DNA from: Zafaria cholistanensis
Lineage (GTDB): Bacteria > Actinomycetota > Actinomycetes > Actinomycetales > Micrococcaceae
Assembly: GCF_008580665.1 (NCBI RefSeq)
Contig: NZ_BKDJ01000020.1
Coordinates: forward strand, 1 to 39,683
Direction of reading: 5' to 3'
Length of the DNA: 39,683 nucleotides
Shown here: positions 1-8,579 of the stretch, in pieces
Layout of the letters: each line of letters begins with the position of its first letter
Numbering within the stretch: the stretch's first letter is position 1
Translations under genes and position numbers: made by a program
Notes under the pieces: model-generated
The model's input: only the letters and a program-made list of their open reading frames with translations
What the model was told of the DNA's origin: nothing
Database searches by the model: none

Positions 1-15
1 GCGGCCGCTGACCGT

Positions 16-71
16 CCCGGCATGGCGGCGGGCCGCCCTCCTTGCGGAGGGCGGCCCGCCGCCATGCCGGG
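16..71 (-). terminator. Very strong hairpin downstream of the MinD/ParA-like gene
   Basis: Two perfectly complementary 26-bp arms (16-41 and 46-71) flank a 4-nt loop TTGC. The hairpin starts about 20 nt past the stop codon of the minus-strand gene at 92, so it most likely ends that transcript. No T-run follows on the minus strand, so it is a U-less, GC-only terminator of the kind common in actinobacteria. Being a perfect palindrome it could also stop transcription entering from the left. Confidence 0.75.
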
Positions 72-91
72 TGCCTTTCGTGCTGCGCGCC

Positions 92-1477
92 TCAGTCCCT
101 GAGCGAATCGACCACCAGCGCAGCCAGCTCGTAGGCCGCGTCGCGGGTCGCCGGCTGCAGCAGGGACAGGTCCACGCGCGAGCCCTCGGCCAGGTGCGGG
201 TCGTAGGGCAGGCGCACCACGTGGGCGGCGCGGGTGCGGAAGTGGGCCTCGATCTCGCCGACGTTCACCGCCCGTCCGTTGTGCAGGGACTGGTTGATGA
301 CCACGATCGCCCGGGCGGCCAGGTCCTCGCGCCCGTGTGCCTCCAGCCAGGACAGGGTTTCGGAGGCCAACCGGGCCTCGTCGACGCTGGCCCCGGACAC
401 CAGCACCACCGCATGCGCCTTCTCCAGCGTCCCCTTCATGACCGAATGGACCATCCCGGTTCCCGAATCCGTCAGCACGATCGAGTAGTACTTGGAAAGC
501 AGGTCGGTGACGGCCCGGTAGTCCGCGTCATCGAAGGCCAGCGCGACGTGCGGATCCGGGTCGGAGGCGAGCACGTCCAGCCGGGAGCCCTCGCGGGCGG
601 CGTAGCTGGAGAGCTTGGTAAAGGAGTCCACCATGAACCGGTTCTGCACCAGCTGGCGGGCGGTGTGCCGGGCCTTGCCGGGAGAGCGGTCGCTGAGCGT
701 GCCGCGGTCCGGGTTCGCGTCCAGGGCGATCACCCGGTCCTCGCGCCCCTGGGCCAGGGCCATGCCCAGCAGCGTGGTCACCGTAGTTTTGCCGACCCCG
801 CCCTTGCGGGAGAGCACCGGCACGTAACGGGTCCCCTCCCCCAGCGGCACGGCAATGCGATGAGCGGTGACGCGCCGCAGCCGCTCGGCGTCGGAGTCCC
901 CCACGTTGACCCTGCCCAGGGTCGCCCGGTAGAGCCACAGCCGCCACCCTCCCGCCGGCGGCCGGACCCGCGGCTCCAGCAGCCGGTCGGCGGTCAGCGC
1001 GGCCGCCGGCTCGGGCACTTCCGCCGCGGCCGGGGCCGGAGCCGGGGCCGGAGCCGGGGCCGGAGCCGGACCGGCGCCGGAGGATTCGGTGCGGGCCCGG
1101 GCGGCGGCCTCGCGGGCCGGGAACTCGGTGGATCTTGTGGACGGGCCGCGGCCGGAACGCGAGCCCTCCGGCTCCCAGGTGGCAATTTCGGGAGCACCGG
1201 CCGCAGCGACGTCGTACGCCGGCTCCTGCGCTGGAGGTGACGGCGGCAATGGGGGCAACGGCGGCTCCGCCGGCCGTTCCGCGTATGGCCCGCCACCTTC
1301 CGGGGTCTCCTCCGAGACGTGGGCGAAGGCGTCGTCCACCGAAGCCCCCAACGCCTCCAACGGATCCAACGGATCCCCGGAACCGGGGCCGGTCGTCCCG
1401 GCCGGCTTCGGTGTCCGCTCAGGGACGGCAGGGGGGCCGCTCAGCGGTTCCTCCGGCGTGGTGCTCTCTTGGCTCAT
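92..1477 (-). CDS. MinD/ParA-family P-loop ATPase with long Pro/Ala-rich N-terminus
   Basis: 461 residues from the ATG at 1477, preceded by a good ribosome site (GAGGGGAA); an upstream in-frame ATG at 1522 would add 15 residues but lacks one. The first ~190 residues are low-complexity Pro/Glu/Ala with a PAPAPAPA run. The second half is a MinD/ParA-type ATPase with deviant Walker A SRKGGVGKTT, an ALDANPDRG switch region and VLTDSGTGMVHS as Walker B region. This combination of a disordered N-terminus and a VPVLSRKGGVGKTT core resembles the EspI-like ATPases found beside type VII secretion genes, but no WXG100, EccC or ParB partner is visible here. The likely role is ATP-dependent positioning or secretion-related regulation; the substrate is unknown. 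It appears to be transcribed alone, with terminators on both sides. Confidence 0.85.
   Translation of the reverse strand: MSQESTTPEEPLSGPPAVPERTPKPAGTTGPGSGDPLDPLEALGASVDDAFAHVSEETPEGGGPYAERPAEPPLPPLPPSPPAQEPAYDVAAAGAPEIATWEPEGSRSGRGPSTRSTEFPAREAAARARTESSGAGPAPAPAPAPAPAPAAAEVPEPAAALTADRLLEPRVRPPAGGWRLWLYRATLGRVNVGDSDAERLRRVTAHRIAVPLGEGTRYVPVLSRKGGVGKTTVTTLLGMALAQGREDRVIALDANPDRGTLSDRSPGKARHTARQLVQNRFMVDSFTKLSSYAAREGSRLDVLASDPDPHVALAFDDADYRAVTDLLSKYYSIVLTDSGTGMVHSVMKGTLEKAHAVVLVSGASVDEARLASETLSWLEAHGREDLAARAIVVINQSLHNGRAVNVGEIEAHFRTRAAHVVRLPYDPHLAEGSRVDLSLLQPATRDAAYELAALVVDSLRD
1029..1064. repeat. 12-bp tandem repeat encoding the Pro-Ala run
   Basis: Three exact copies of GCCGGGGCCGGA, continuing into degenerate GCCGGA units to about 1080. 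They lie inside the MinD/ParA-like gene and encode alternating Pro-Ala on the minus strand, so they are a length-variable spacer in the disordered N-terminus. Confidence 0.8.
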
Positions 1478-1594
1478 CTGGTTCCCCTCGTGTTGGTCCC
1501 CCCGGTCGATCGAGGATGGCATCCGACCATGTCAAGCATCACACTAGCGCACTGGTCAAGGCCGGAAAGGGAACCCGCCGCCGGGGCCCGGAAC

Positions 1595-1636
1595 GCCAAG
1601 GGGGCGGGCGCACCGGGATGCGCCCGCCCCCTTGGC
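1595..1636 (-). terminator. Hairpin terminator downstream of pyc
   Basis: Perfect 18-bp arms (1595-1612 and 1619-1636) around a 6-nt loop CCGGGA. It lies about 130 nt past the pyc stop and before the next minus-strand gene, so it should separate the two transcription units. There is no T-run. Confidence 0.7.
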
Positions 1637-1740
1637 ACGGGTGGTTGCCGGTCAGGACCGGCCCCAGTTCGGAACCACACGGCCCGGATCCACGCGGCCC
1701 GGATCAATGCGGTCCGGGCCTATCGTGGTCCGAACCTGCC

Positions 1741-1772
1741 GTTGTTCCACTCAGGAGTTGTTCCGCTCAGGA
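1741..1772. repeat. 16-bp tandem duplication across the pyc stop codon
   Basis: GTTGTTCCACTCAGGA (1741-1756) is followed directly by GTTGTTCCGCTCAGGA (1757-1772), 15 of 16 identical. The right copy contains the pyc stop codon (TCA on the plus strand at 1767-1769). The second TGA is out of frame with the first, so it is not a tandem stop. It looks like a small slippage duplication. Confidence 0.75.
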
Positions 1773-4700
1773 ATTGTCCGGGTCGATGACCACCAGCAGG
1801 TCTCCGCCCTGGACTTGGGCGGTGCCGGTGATGGCGATGCGGGAGACGGTGCCGGCGACGGGGGTGGTGATGCCGGCCTCCATCTTCATGGCCTCGATGG
1901 TCGCGATCGTGGCTCCGGCCTCGACACGGTCCCCGGCCTTGACGGTGGCGGTGACCGCTCCGGCGAAAGGCGCGGCGACGTGGCCGGGGTTGGACGCGTC
2001 GGCCTTTTCGGCGGACTTCACGGTGGATTCGACGTTGCGGTCCCTGACCGTGATGGTGCGTCCCTGCCCGTTGAGCGTGCACATGACGGTGCGCATGCCC
2101 TTCTCGTCGGGGTCGGAGATGGCCTGCAGGGTGGCCAGCAGGCGCACGCCCTTGCCCAGCGGGATCACGTGTTCGTGGTTCTTGCGCATCCCGTAGAGGT
2201 AGTCGCGGGTGTGCAGGATGGACACGTCCCCGTACTCGGCGACCGTCTTCTCGTAGTCCTTGGTCGGGCCCGGGAAGAGCAGCCGGTTCAGGGTTTTCCG
2301 GCGGGTGGCCGAATCCGCCGCCAGGGCGGCGGAGTCCTCCTGGGAGAGTTCCTCCACGTGCGGGCGCACGGTGCGTCCGGCCAGGGCCTTGGTGCGGAAG
2401 GGCTCGGGCCAGCCGCCGGCCGGGTCGCCGAGTTCGCCGGAGAGGAACTGGATGACCGAGTCCGGGATGTCGAACGCGGCCGGGTTGGCCTCGAACTCGT
2501 CCGGGTCCACGTTCATGCCCACCAGTTGCAGGGCCAGGTCCCCGACCACCTTGGAGGAGGGGGTGACCTTGGTGGGACGTCCCAGGATGCGGTTGGCCGC
2601 GGTATACATGTCCTCGATCGCCTCGAACCTCTCGCCCAGGCCGAGCGCGATCGCCTGCTGGCGCAGGTTGGACAGCTGCCCGCCCGGGATCTCGTGCCGG
2701 TAGACCCGGCCGGTGGGCCCGGCCAGGCCGGACTCGAAGGGTGCGTACATCGCCCGCACGGCCTCCCAGTAGGGCTCCATCGCGGCGGCGGCCTCGAGTT
2801 CGATGCCGGTGTCGCGCTCGGTGTTGGCCAGGGCCGCGACCAGCGCCGAGGACGAGGGCTGGGAGGTGGTCCCGGCCATCGAGGCCGCGGCGACGTCGAC
2901 CGCGTCCACGCCCGCGTCCACGGCCGCCAGCAGGGTGGCCAGCTGGCCGCCGGCGGTGTCGTGGGTGTGCAGGTGCACCGGCAGGTCGAAGCGCTCACGC
3001 AGCGCGGTGACCAGGATCTTGGCCGCGGCCGGGCGCAGCAGGCCCGCCATGTCCTTGATCGCCAAGATGTGCGCGCCGGCATCAACGATCCGCTGCGCCA
3101 GGTCCAGGTAGTAGTCGAGGGTGTAGATGTCCTCGGCCGGGTCCAAAAGGTTCCCGGAGTAGCACAGGGCGACCTCGGCCACGGCGGTGCCGGTGTTCCG
3201 GACGGCCTGGATGGCCGGGGCCATCTGGGAGACGTCGTTGAGCGCGTCGAAGATGCGGAAGATGTCGATGCCGGTGGCGGCTGCCTCCTTCACGAACGCG
3301 TCGGTGACCTCGGTCGGGTACGGGGTGTAGCCGACCGTGTTGCGTCCGCGCAGCAGCATCTGCAGCGGAATGTTCGGCAGGGCCCGGCGCAGCAGCGCCA
3401 GCCGCTGCCACGGGTCTTCCCCGAGGAAGCGCAGCGCGACGTCGTAGGTCGCACCTCCCCAAACCTCCATAGAGAACAGTTGGGGCAGCGTGTGCGCGTA
3501 GGCCGGGGCTGCCGCGAGCAGGTCCCGGGTGCGCACCCGGGTGGCCAGCAGCGACTGGTGCGCGTCGCGGAACGTGGTGTCCGTGACCGCCACCGCCCTC
3601 TGTTCGCGCAGGGCCTTCGCGAAGCCTTCCGGGCCCAGCTCCAGCAGGCGCTGGCGCCACCCCGAGGCCGGGGCGACTTCGACGGGCTCGTCGAACGGGG
3701 ACCGGAACGGCTCCTGGCGCTTGTCCCCCGGGAAGGAGGGCAGCTTCTCGCGCGGGTCCAGGCCCTCCCGGCGGGGGCCGTTGGGCCGGTTCACCGTCAC
3801 GTCCGCCAGGAAGGACAGCGCCTTGGTGCCGCGGTCCTGGGACCGGTTTCCCACCAGCAGGTCGGGCCGGGAGTCAATGAAGTCGGTGGCCACGTCCCCG
3901 GCGATGAACTGCGGGTCATCGAGCACGTTCATGAGGAACGGGATGTTGGTAGCGACCCCGCGCACCCGGAATTCGGCCAGCGCGCGCCGGGCCCGGCGCA
4001 CGGCCATCTCATAGTCCCGGCCGCGGCAGGTCAGCTTGACCAGCATCGAGTCGAAGTGCGGGGACACCTCCGCGCCGGCGTAGATGGTGCCGCCGTCCAG
4101 GCGCACCCCGGACCCGCCCGCGGAGCGGTACACCGTGATGGTTCCCACGTCCGGGCGGAACCCGTTGGCCGGGTCCTCGGTGGTGATGCGGCACTGCAGC
4201 GCCGCCCCGCGGATGCGCAGCTCCTCCTGGCGGATGCCCAAATCCTCCAGGGTCTCCCCGGCCGCGATACGCATCTGCGCCGAGACCAGGTCCACGTCCG
4301 TGATCTCCTCGGTAACCGTGTGCTCGACCTGGATGCGCGGGTTCATCTCGATGAACACGTGCTGGCCGGCCCGCTCGCCCACGGTGTCCACCAGGAACTC
4401 CACGGTGCCGGCGTTCTGGTAGTTCAAAGCCTTGGCGAACTTCACCGCGTCCGCGTACAGGGCCTGGCGGATATTCTCGTCCAGGTTGGGGGCCGGAGCG
4501 ATTTCGATGACCTTCTGGTGCCGGCGCTGCAGCGAACAATCCCGCTCGAACAGGTGCACCACATTCCCGGAACCGTCCGCCAGGATCTGCACCTCGATGT
4601 GCCGCGGACGCAAAACCGCCTGCTCCAAAAACACCGTCGGGTCCCCAAACGCGGTCCCGGCCTCGCGCATCGCCGCGGCCAGGGCCTCCGGCAGCGCCTC

Positions 4701-5222
4701 GCGGGTGTCCACCCGGCGCATGCCGCGCCCGCCGCCACCGGCGACGGCCTTGACGAAGATCGGGAACCCGATCTTGTCCGCCTCCGCGATCAGCCACTCG
4801 ACGTCATCGCTCGGTTCCGAGGAGGCCAGCACCGGAATCCCGGCCGCGCGGGCCGCCTTCAAAGCGGCCACCTTGTTTCCGGCCAGCTCCAACACCTCCG
4901 GGGGAGGTCCGATGAACGCGATGCCGGCCCCGGCCGCCGCACGGGCCAGATCCGGGTTCTCCGACAGGAACCCGTAGCCGGGATAGATCGCATCCGCGCC
5001 CGATTCCTTGGCAACCCGGACAATCTCATCGACGTCCAGGTACGCCCGGATCGGGTGCCCTTCCTCACCGATCAGGTACGCCTCGTCGGCCTTCTGCCGG
5101 TGGATGGAATTGCGGTCCTCATGGGGATAGACGGCTACCGTCTTGGCCCCGAGTTCGTACCCGGCTCGAAATGCACGAATGGCGATCTCGCCACGGTTGG
5201 CCACCAGGATCTTGGAAAACAT
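1767..5222 (-). CDS. pyc: Pyruvate carboxylase
   Basis: Biotin- and ATP-dependent carboxylation of pyruvate to oxaloacetate in the cytosol (anaplerosis). The 1151-residue length is full for the single-chain enzyme. Order: biotin carboxylase domain (residues 1 to ~455) with ILVANRGEIAIR at the start, ATP-grasp loop GGGGRGMR (~165) and EMNPRIQVEHTVTE (~295); carboxyltransferase domain with DTTFRDAHQS (~547) and MEVWGGATYD (~587); C-terminal biotinyl domain with EAMKMEAG, whose Lys1113 should carry biotin. The ATG at 5222 has ribosome site GCAGGAG. It is divergent from a ParA-like gene, with about 310 bp between the two starts. The methylcitrate genes further right also yield pyruvate and succinate, but nothing in the sequence shows co-regulation. 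Confidence 0.98.
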   Translation of the reverse strand: MFSKILVANRGEIAIRAFRAGYELGAKTVAVYPHEDRNSIHRQKADEAYLIGEEGHPIRAYLDVDEIVRVAKESGADAIYPGYGFLSENPDLARAAAGAGIAFIGPPPEVLELAGNKVAALKAARAAGIPVLASSEPSDDVEWLIAEADKIGFPIFVKAVAGGGGRGMRRVDTREALPEALAAAMREAGTAFGDPTVFLEQAVLRPRHIEVQILADGSGNVVHLFERDCSLQRRHQKVIEIAPAPNLDENIRQALYADAVKFAKALNYQNAGTVEFLVDTVGERAGQHVFIEMNPRIQVEHTVTEEITDVDLVSAQMRIAAGETLEDLGIRQEELRIRGAALQCRITTEDPANGFRPDVGTITVYRSAGGSGVRLDGGTIYAGAEVSPHFDSMLVKLTCRGRDYEMAVRRARRALAEFRVRGVATNIPFLMNVLDDPQFIAGDVATDFIDSRPDLLVGNRSQDRGTKALSFLADVTVNRPNGPRREGLDPREKLPSFPGDKRQEPFRSPFDEPVEVAPASGWRQRLLELGPEGFAKALREQRAVAVTDTTFRDAHQSLLATRVRTRDLLAAAPAYAHTLPQLFSMEVWGGATYDVALRFLGEDPWQRLALLRRALPNIPLQMLLRGRNTVGYTPYPTEVTDAFVKEAAATGIDIFRIFDALNDVSQMAPAIQAVRNTGTAVAEVALCYSGNLLDPAEDIYTLDYYLDLAQRIVDAGAHILAIKDMAGLLRPAAAKILVTALRERFDLPVHLHTHDTAGGQLATLLAAVDAGVDAVDVAAASMAGTTSQPSSSALVAALANTERDTGIELEAAAAMEPYWEAVRAMYAPFESGLAGPTGRVYRHEIPGGQLSNLRQQAIALGLGERFEAIEDMYTAANRILGRPTKVTPSSKVVGDLALQLVGMNVDPDEFEANPAAFDIPDSVIQFLSGELGDPAGGWPEPFRTKALAGRTVRPHVEELSQEDSAALAADSATRRKTLNRLLFPGPTKDYEKTVAEYGDVSILHTRDYLYGMRKNHEHVIPLGKGVRLLATLQAISDPDEKGMRTVMCTLNGQGRTITVRDRNVESTVKSAEKADASNPGHVAAPFAGAVTATVKAGDRVEAGATIATIEAMKMEAGITTPVAGTVSRIAITGTAQVQGGDLLVVIDPDNS

Positions 5223-5412
5223 GGTGCTCCTGCGAAGTGTTTGTGGACAGGACGGCGCAAGGATTCCTCTTGGCGGAAGGTCATCATTGACGCCAGGCGC
5301 TGCGGGTCACGCTCGGCCTTGGGCTTCAATGTACCGTGACCGAGCCCACAGCCCTAACACATTTCGTCGTCTTCCGGAACATGAAAGACAGCCCCTCACA
5401 TGGGCGGCCGCA

Positions 5413-5454
5413 TGCCACGCGGGAGGTGCGCCGCGGCCCGGACCCCGCGTGGCA
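5413..5454. promoter_or_regulatory. Inverted repeat in the pyc/ParA-like divergent intergenic region
   Basis: TGCCACGCGGG (5413-5423) and its exact complement CCCGCGTGGCA (5444-5454) flank a 20-nt GC-rich centre. They lie in the 5223-5534 gap between two divergent genes. A TATGAT-like -10 element sits at 5477-5482 on the plus strand, with no clear -35. The repeat could be an operator or part of a leader hairpin. The rest of the gap shows nothing I recognise. Confidence 0.35.
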
Positions 5455-5534
5455 CAGGAGGGGCGCGCGTGCGCACTATGATATTTCGGGGAGCCGTGAC
5501 AGGTAGCAACACAGATAAGGGCGTGATCCGTTCC

Positions 5535-6359
5535 GTGCAGGTAGTGAGCATCAGCAGCCTCAAAGGTGGCGTGGGCAAGACCTCGGTAACGCTGGGACTG
5601 GCTTCCGCTGCCCTGGCCGCCGGCATTCCAACCCTGGTGGTGGACCTGGACCCGCACGCGGACGCCAGCACCGGGCTGGGCGTGCGCCCGGAAGGCCGCA
5701 CGGACATCGGGCACCTGCTCAAGAATGCCCGCCGCGGGGACATTGAGGCCGATGCGGCACCCAGCTCCTGGCTTTCGCGGGCGGCGGGCGACGCCTCCCT
5801 GACCCGGCCGCCCGTGCTGGATGTCGCCTTTGGGGCCGCCTTCACCGGCATCTACGACCGCCCCGACCTCCGGGCACGGGACCTGCGCCGGCTGTCCGCG
5901 CTGCTCTCCCGCACCTCCATCTACTCGCTGGTGCTGATCGACTGCCCGCCCTCGCTCAACGGCCTGACCCGCATGGCCTGGACCGCCAGCAACCGGGTGC
6001 TCCTGGTGGCCGAGCCGAGCCTGTTCTCGGTGGCCGGCACCGAACGCACCATGCGGGCCCTTGACCTGTTCCGCACGGAGTTCGCCCCGGAGCTGGCCAC
6101 CGCCGGCGTCGTGGCCAACCGCTATCGTCCCGCATCGGCCGAACACCGGTACCGGCTCGATGAGATGCGGAGCATGTTTGGCACCTCGCTGCTCTCCCCC
6201 GTGATCGCCGAGCAGGCGAACTGGCAGCAGATCCAGGGCGCGGCTTACGCCGTGCACCACTGGCCCGGCGAGGCCGCACGCACCGCGGCCTCCCACTTCG
6301 ACGACCTGCTGCGCAACGTCACCGATTCGGGCAAGCTGCGCAGCCGCGCATCCCACTAG
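5535..6359 (+). CDS. ParA/Soj-family ATPase (second copy)
   Basis: 274 residues if started at GTG 5535, giving MQVVSISSLKGGVGKTS, the usual beginning for this family; GTG 5523 is an alternative and the ribosome site (AAGGG) is ambiguous between them. Deviant Walker A KGGVGKTS lies near the N-terminus, the VVDLDPHAD switch follows, and LVLIDCPPS is the Walker B region. ATPases of this type dimerise with ATP and bind DNA or membrane nonspecifically to position cargo. No ParB gene is adjacent. It is convergent with ftsR, the regulator cluster being on the opposite strand, and close relatives in Micrococcaceae occupy a similar position. It differs from the Soj-like protein next to scpA in having a shorter N-terminus. 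Cargo unknown. Confidence 0.85.
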   Translation: MQVVSISSLKGGVGKTSVTLGLASAALAAGIPTLVVDLDPHADASTGLGVRPEGRTDIGHLLKNARRGDIEADAAPSSWLSRAAGDASLTRPPVLDVAFGAAFTGIYDRPDLRARDLRRLSALLSRTSIYSLVLIDCPPSLNGLTRMAWTASNRVLLVAEPSLFSVAGTERTMRALDLFRTEFAPELATAGVVANRYRPASAEHRYRLDEMRSMFGTSLLSPVIAEQANWQQIQGAAYAVHHWPGEAARTAASHFDDLLRNVTDSGKLRSRASH

Positions 6360-6460
6360 CCGGAAAAGCCGGTCCTTGCCCGGCACCGTCACGGCGGCCC
6401 GGGTGGGGGCGCAACGACCGGCGGGACTGCAATCAACTGGACAGCAAGCCACGGCACAGC

Positions 6461-6504
6461 AAAAAACGGCGGGTGCGGCACCGTACGGTGCCGCACCCGC
6501 CGTT
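6461..6504 (-). terminator. Rho-independent terminator of ftsR
   Basis: A 40-bp perfect palindrome (6465-6504), with its centre at ACCGT/ACGGT, is followed on the minus strand by six T residues (AAAAAA at 6461-6466 on the plus strand). It begins about 14 nt past the ftsR stop. It is the only hairpin in the window with a classic long U-run, and the orientation fits the regulator cluster. Confidence 0.9.
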
Positions 6505-6517
6505 GGCTCAGGAGGGG

Positions 6518-7102
6518 TCAGCTGGCGGACTTCTTGGCCACGCGACGCCGGCCGAGCTCGTCCTCCGGGTACGCGTCCTCGGCGTGCTCGCTCGGCAACT
6601 GGGCCAGGCTGCCCTCGACCTCGCGCCAGACGCGCCCGACGGCGATCCCGAAAACGCCCTGGCCGCCCTGGACCAGGTCGATGACCTCGTCGGCTGAGGT
6701 GCACTCGTAGACCGACGCGCCGTCGCTCATGAGGGTGATCTGGGCCAGGTCCTCGATGCCGCGCTCACGCAGGTGGCCGACGGCGGCGCGGATCTGCTGC
6801 AGGGAGACCCCGGTATCCAGCAGGCGCTTGACGACCTTGAGGACCAGGATGTCCCGGAAGCTGTACAGGCGCTGGGAACCGGAGCCCTTCGCGCCACGTA
6901 CCGCGGGTTCGACCAACCCGGTGCGGGCCCAATAGTCGAGCTGCCGGTAGGTGATCCCTGCCGCCTTGCAGACGATGGGGCCGCGGTAGCCCGCACCCTC
7001 GTCCAGCACGGGCAGGTCTTCGGTGAACAGCAACCCTTGGGTGCTGCCGCTGGCGGTCGGCCCAGTGGCCGGCGATTCGCGCTGATCACGGATGTGAGTC
7101 AC
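6518..7102 (-). CDS. ftsR: MerR-family cell-division regulator FtsR
   Basis: 194 residues from GTG 7102, chosen because AAGGAGG lies six nt upstream; the longer open frame to 7261 has no such site. A MerR-type winged helix covers residues ~35-105 (ITYRQLDYWARTGLVEPA, then QRLYSFRDILVLKVVKRLL). A coiled, effector-like C-terminal part follows and ends in a basic tail. It is the orthologue by position and sequence type of Rv1830 and of corynebacterial FtsR, which activates ftsZ. It is the last gene of the garA, MerR, nuclease, ftsR series, but separated from the nuclease by 213 bp with its own promoter candidate. Direct control of ftsZ here is inference from the family. Confidence 0.9.
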   Translation of the reverse strand: MTHIRDQRESPATGPTASGSTQGLLFTEDLPVLDEGAGYRGPIVCKAAGITYRQLDYWARTGLVEPAVRGAKGSGSQRLYSFRDILVLKVVKRLLDTGVSLQQIRAAVGHLRERGIEDLAQITLMSDGASVYECTSADEVIDLVQGGQGVFGIAVGRVWREVEGSLAQLPSEHAEDAYPEDELGRRRVAKKSAS

Positions 7103-7232
7103 GTGAACCCTCCTTGTTGAAGCTCCCCCGAAGGGGCGGGGCCGGCCCGGGCGCCCAGCGACGCCGAACGGGCGTATCCGTCCAGTGTGCCAAGGCGGCG
7201 TCCGATCAGGCAATGGGAAACCTACTTCTTCG

Positions 7233-7261
7233 ACGGTACGGCCCGGGTGCCCCCTCGTCAA
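7233..7261 (-). promoter_or_regulatory. Candidate sigma-70-type promoter of ftsR
   Basis: On the minus strand TTGACG (7256-7261) and TACCGT (7233-7238) are separated by exactly 17 nt. The expected start of transcription is near 7226, giving a leader of about 125 nt before the GTG at 7102. It matches the housekeeping consensus well at -35 and partly at -10. Confidence 0.5.
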
Positions 7262-7315
7262 AGACCTTCAACATTTGGGCCGGGGCGTGTCGCCGGGATG
7301 TCACCGGCCTGTCAC

Positions 7316-7798
7316 CTACTTATCGAAGTCCTCCGGCTCGACCTCGGCGAGGAACTCGCGGAACTCGCGCAGTTCAGCCTCTTCCCCCTCGCTGGAGCCG
7401 CCATCCTCGCTGACCAGCACGCCGGCGTCGTCGAGGACCTCGTCCGCGCACAGCAGCGGGCACCCCACGCGCAGGGCCAGCGCCACCGCGTCGGAGGCGC
7501 GGGCGTCCACCTCCACGCCGCCCTCGAAGGCGAGCTGGGCGTAGAAGACGGTTTCGCGCACGGAGACGAGGCGGGCCTCCAGCAGCGGGCGTCCCAGGGC
7601 CTTGATGACGGAGGCGAGGAGGTCGTGCGTCATCGGGCGCGGCGGCTGGATGCCCTGCTGGCTCATCGCGATCGCCGAGGCCTCGGGCGCCCCGATCCAG
7701 ATTGGCAGGTGGCGCGGGCCCTCAGCCTCCTTGAGCAGCACCAGCGGCTGGTTCGATGGCAACTCGATACGCACACCGACAACTTCGAGTTTCCGCAT
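7316..7798 (-). CDS. Bifunctional nuclease family protein (DUF151)
   Basis: 160 residues; ATG 7798 has ribosome site GGAGGG. The N-terminal ~130 residues match the DUF151/BFN fold: VVGVRIELPSNQPLVLLKE, LPIWIGAPEASAIA, and RASDAVALALRVGCPLLCADEVLDDAG. Family members have been reported to have DNase and RNase activity, but the physiological substrate is not established. The last ~30 residues are strongly acidic (SEDGGSSEGEEAELREF) and probably disordered. It lies between two MerR genes, the same position as Rv1829 in Mycobacterium, which suggests a conserved regulatory unit. No catalytic residue can be assigned with certainty from sequence alone. Confidence 0.9.
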   Translation of the reverse strand: MRKLEVVGVRIELPSNQPLVLLKEAEGPRHLPIWIGAPEASAIAMSQQGIQPPRPMTHDLLASVIKALGRPLLEARLVSVRETVFYAQLAFEGGVEVDARASDAVALALRVGCPLLCADEVLDDAGVLVSEDGGSSEGEEAELREFREFLAEVEPEDFDK

Positions 7799-7818
7799 GC
7801 TACGGCCCTCCTACGGAC

Positions 7819-8568
7819 CTAGTGGTCCAATCGTGCGAGTGCGCCCTGGACGAGCGCGCTGTGCAACGCCAGGCAGGCGTCGCTGATTTCGCGGGCGGCC
7901 TCGGCCGCCCGGGCGCGCGAGGAAACGTCCTTGCGCGTTGCCAGCGGAGCCACCGCCCGTTCCACGAGGCCGAGTTCGCGGTCCGCCGCGGCCCGGAAGG
8001 CCCGCAGGTGCCGCGGCTCGATTCCGTGCGCGGCCAGCTTGGCGCTGGCCGCCGCCACCCGGGTGGCCGCCTCGTCGAAGCGCTCCTCGCGTTCGGCGAT
8101 CAGGCCGAAAGCCAGCAGCTCGTCGATCAGTGCCGCCGAGGCTCCGGTGGCGCCCTGGAGCTCCGCCTTGGTCAGGGCACGGGTGTGGCCTGCCAGTTCC
8201 TGGGCCAGCTCGTCGGTGACCCCGCGCGGGGCCAGCGAGAGGCCGCCGGGCAGCTGCTCGGGGCGCTCCCCCCGGTCCACGGCATCGAGGTAGTCCTTGA
8301 TAACCCTCAGGGGCAGGTACTGGTCCCGCTGCAGGGCCAGCACGAAGCGCAGCCGCTCGATGTCCCCGGCCGTGTACTTGCGGTAGCCGGCGGCCGTGCG
8401 CTGCGGGCTGATCAGGCCCTTTTCCTCAAGGAAACGGATCTTGGACGCGGTGATCTGGGGGAAGTCCCCGGACAGCTCGGACAGCACCTCCCCAATGTTC
8501 AGCACCGGCCGGCGGGAGGGCTCGCTCGCCGCCCCGGCCGTCCGGTGGGCGTTGGCGGAGGCAACCAC
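7819..8568 (-). CDS. MerR-family transcriptional regulator (Rv1828-like)
   Basis: 249 residues from GTG 8568, with ACGGGAG upstream. An N-terminal MerR helix-turn-helix covers residues ~22-95 (LNIGEVLSELSGDFPQITASKIRFLEEKGLI, split here by domain only, then AAGYRKYTAGDIERLRFVL). Two further helical segments follow, rich in Ala and Arg, with no metal-binding cysteines, so it is not a metal sensor. It follows the FHA gene by 11 nt and precedes the nuclease gene by 20 nt, so the three are probably one transcript. The position equals that of Rv1828. Target genes are unknown. Confidence 0.9.
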   Translation of the reverse strand: MVASANAHRTAGAASEPSRRPVLNIGEVLSELSGDFPQITASKIRFLEEKGLISPQRTAAGYRKYTAGDIERLRFVLALQRDQYLPLRVIKDYLDAVDRGERPEQLPGGLSLAPRGVTDELAQELAGHTRALTKAELQGATGASAALIDELLAFGLIAEREERFDEAATRVAAASAKLAAHGIEPRHLRAFRAAADRELGLVERAVAPLATRKDVSSRARAAEAAREISDACLALHSALVQGALARLDH

Positions 8569-8579
8569 GACTGCTCCCG

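Noticed and set aside
1632-5339. 1235-codon plus-strand open frame opposite pyc
   Set aside because: Exact antisense shadow of a clear pyruvate carboxylase; composition rich in Gly, Arg, His and Val as expected of GC3 mirror frames.
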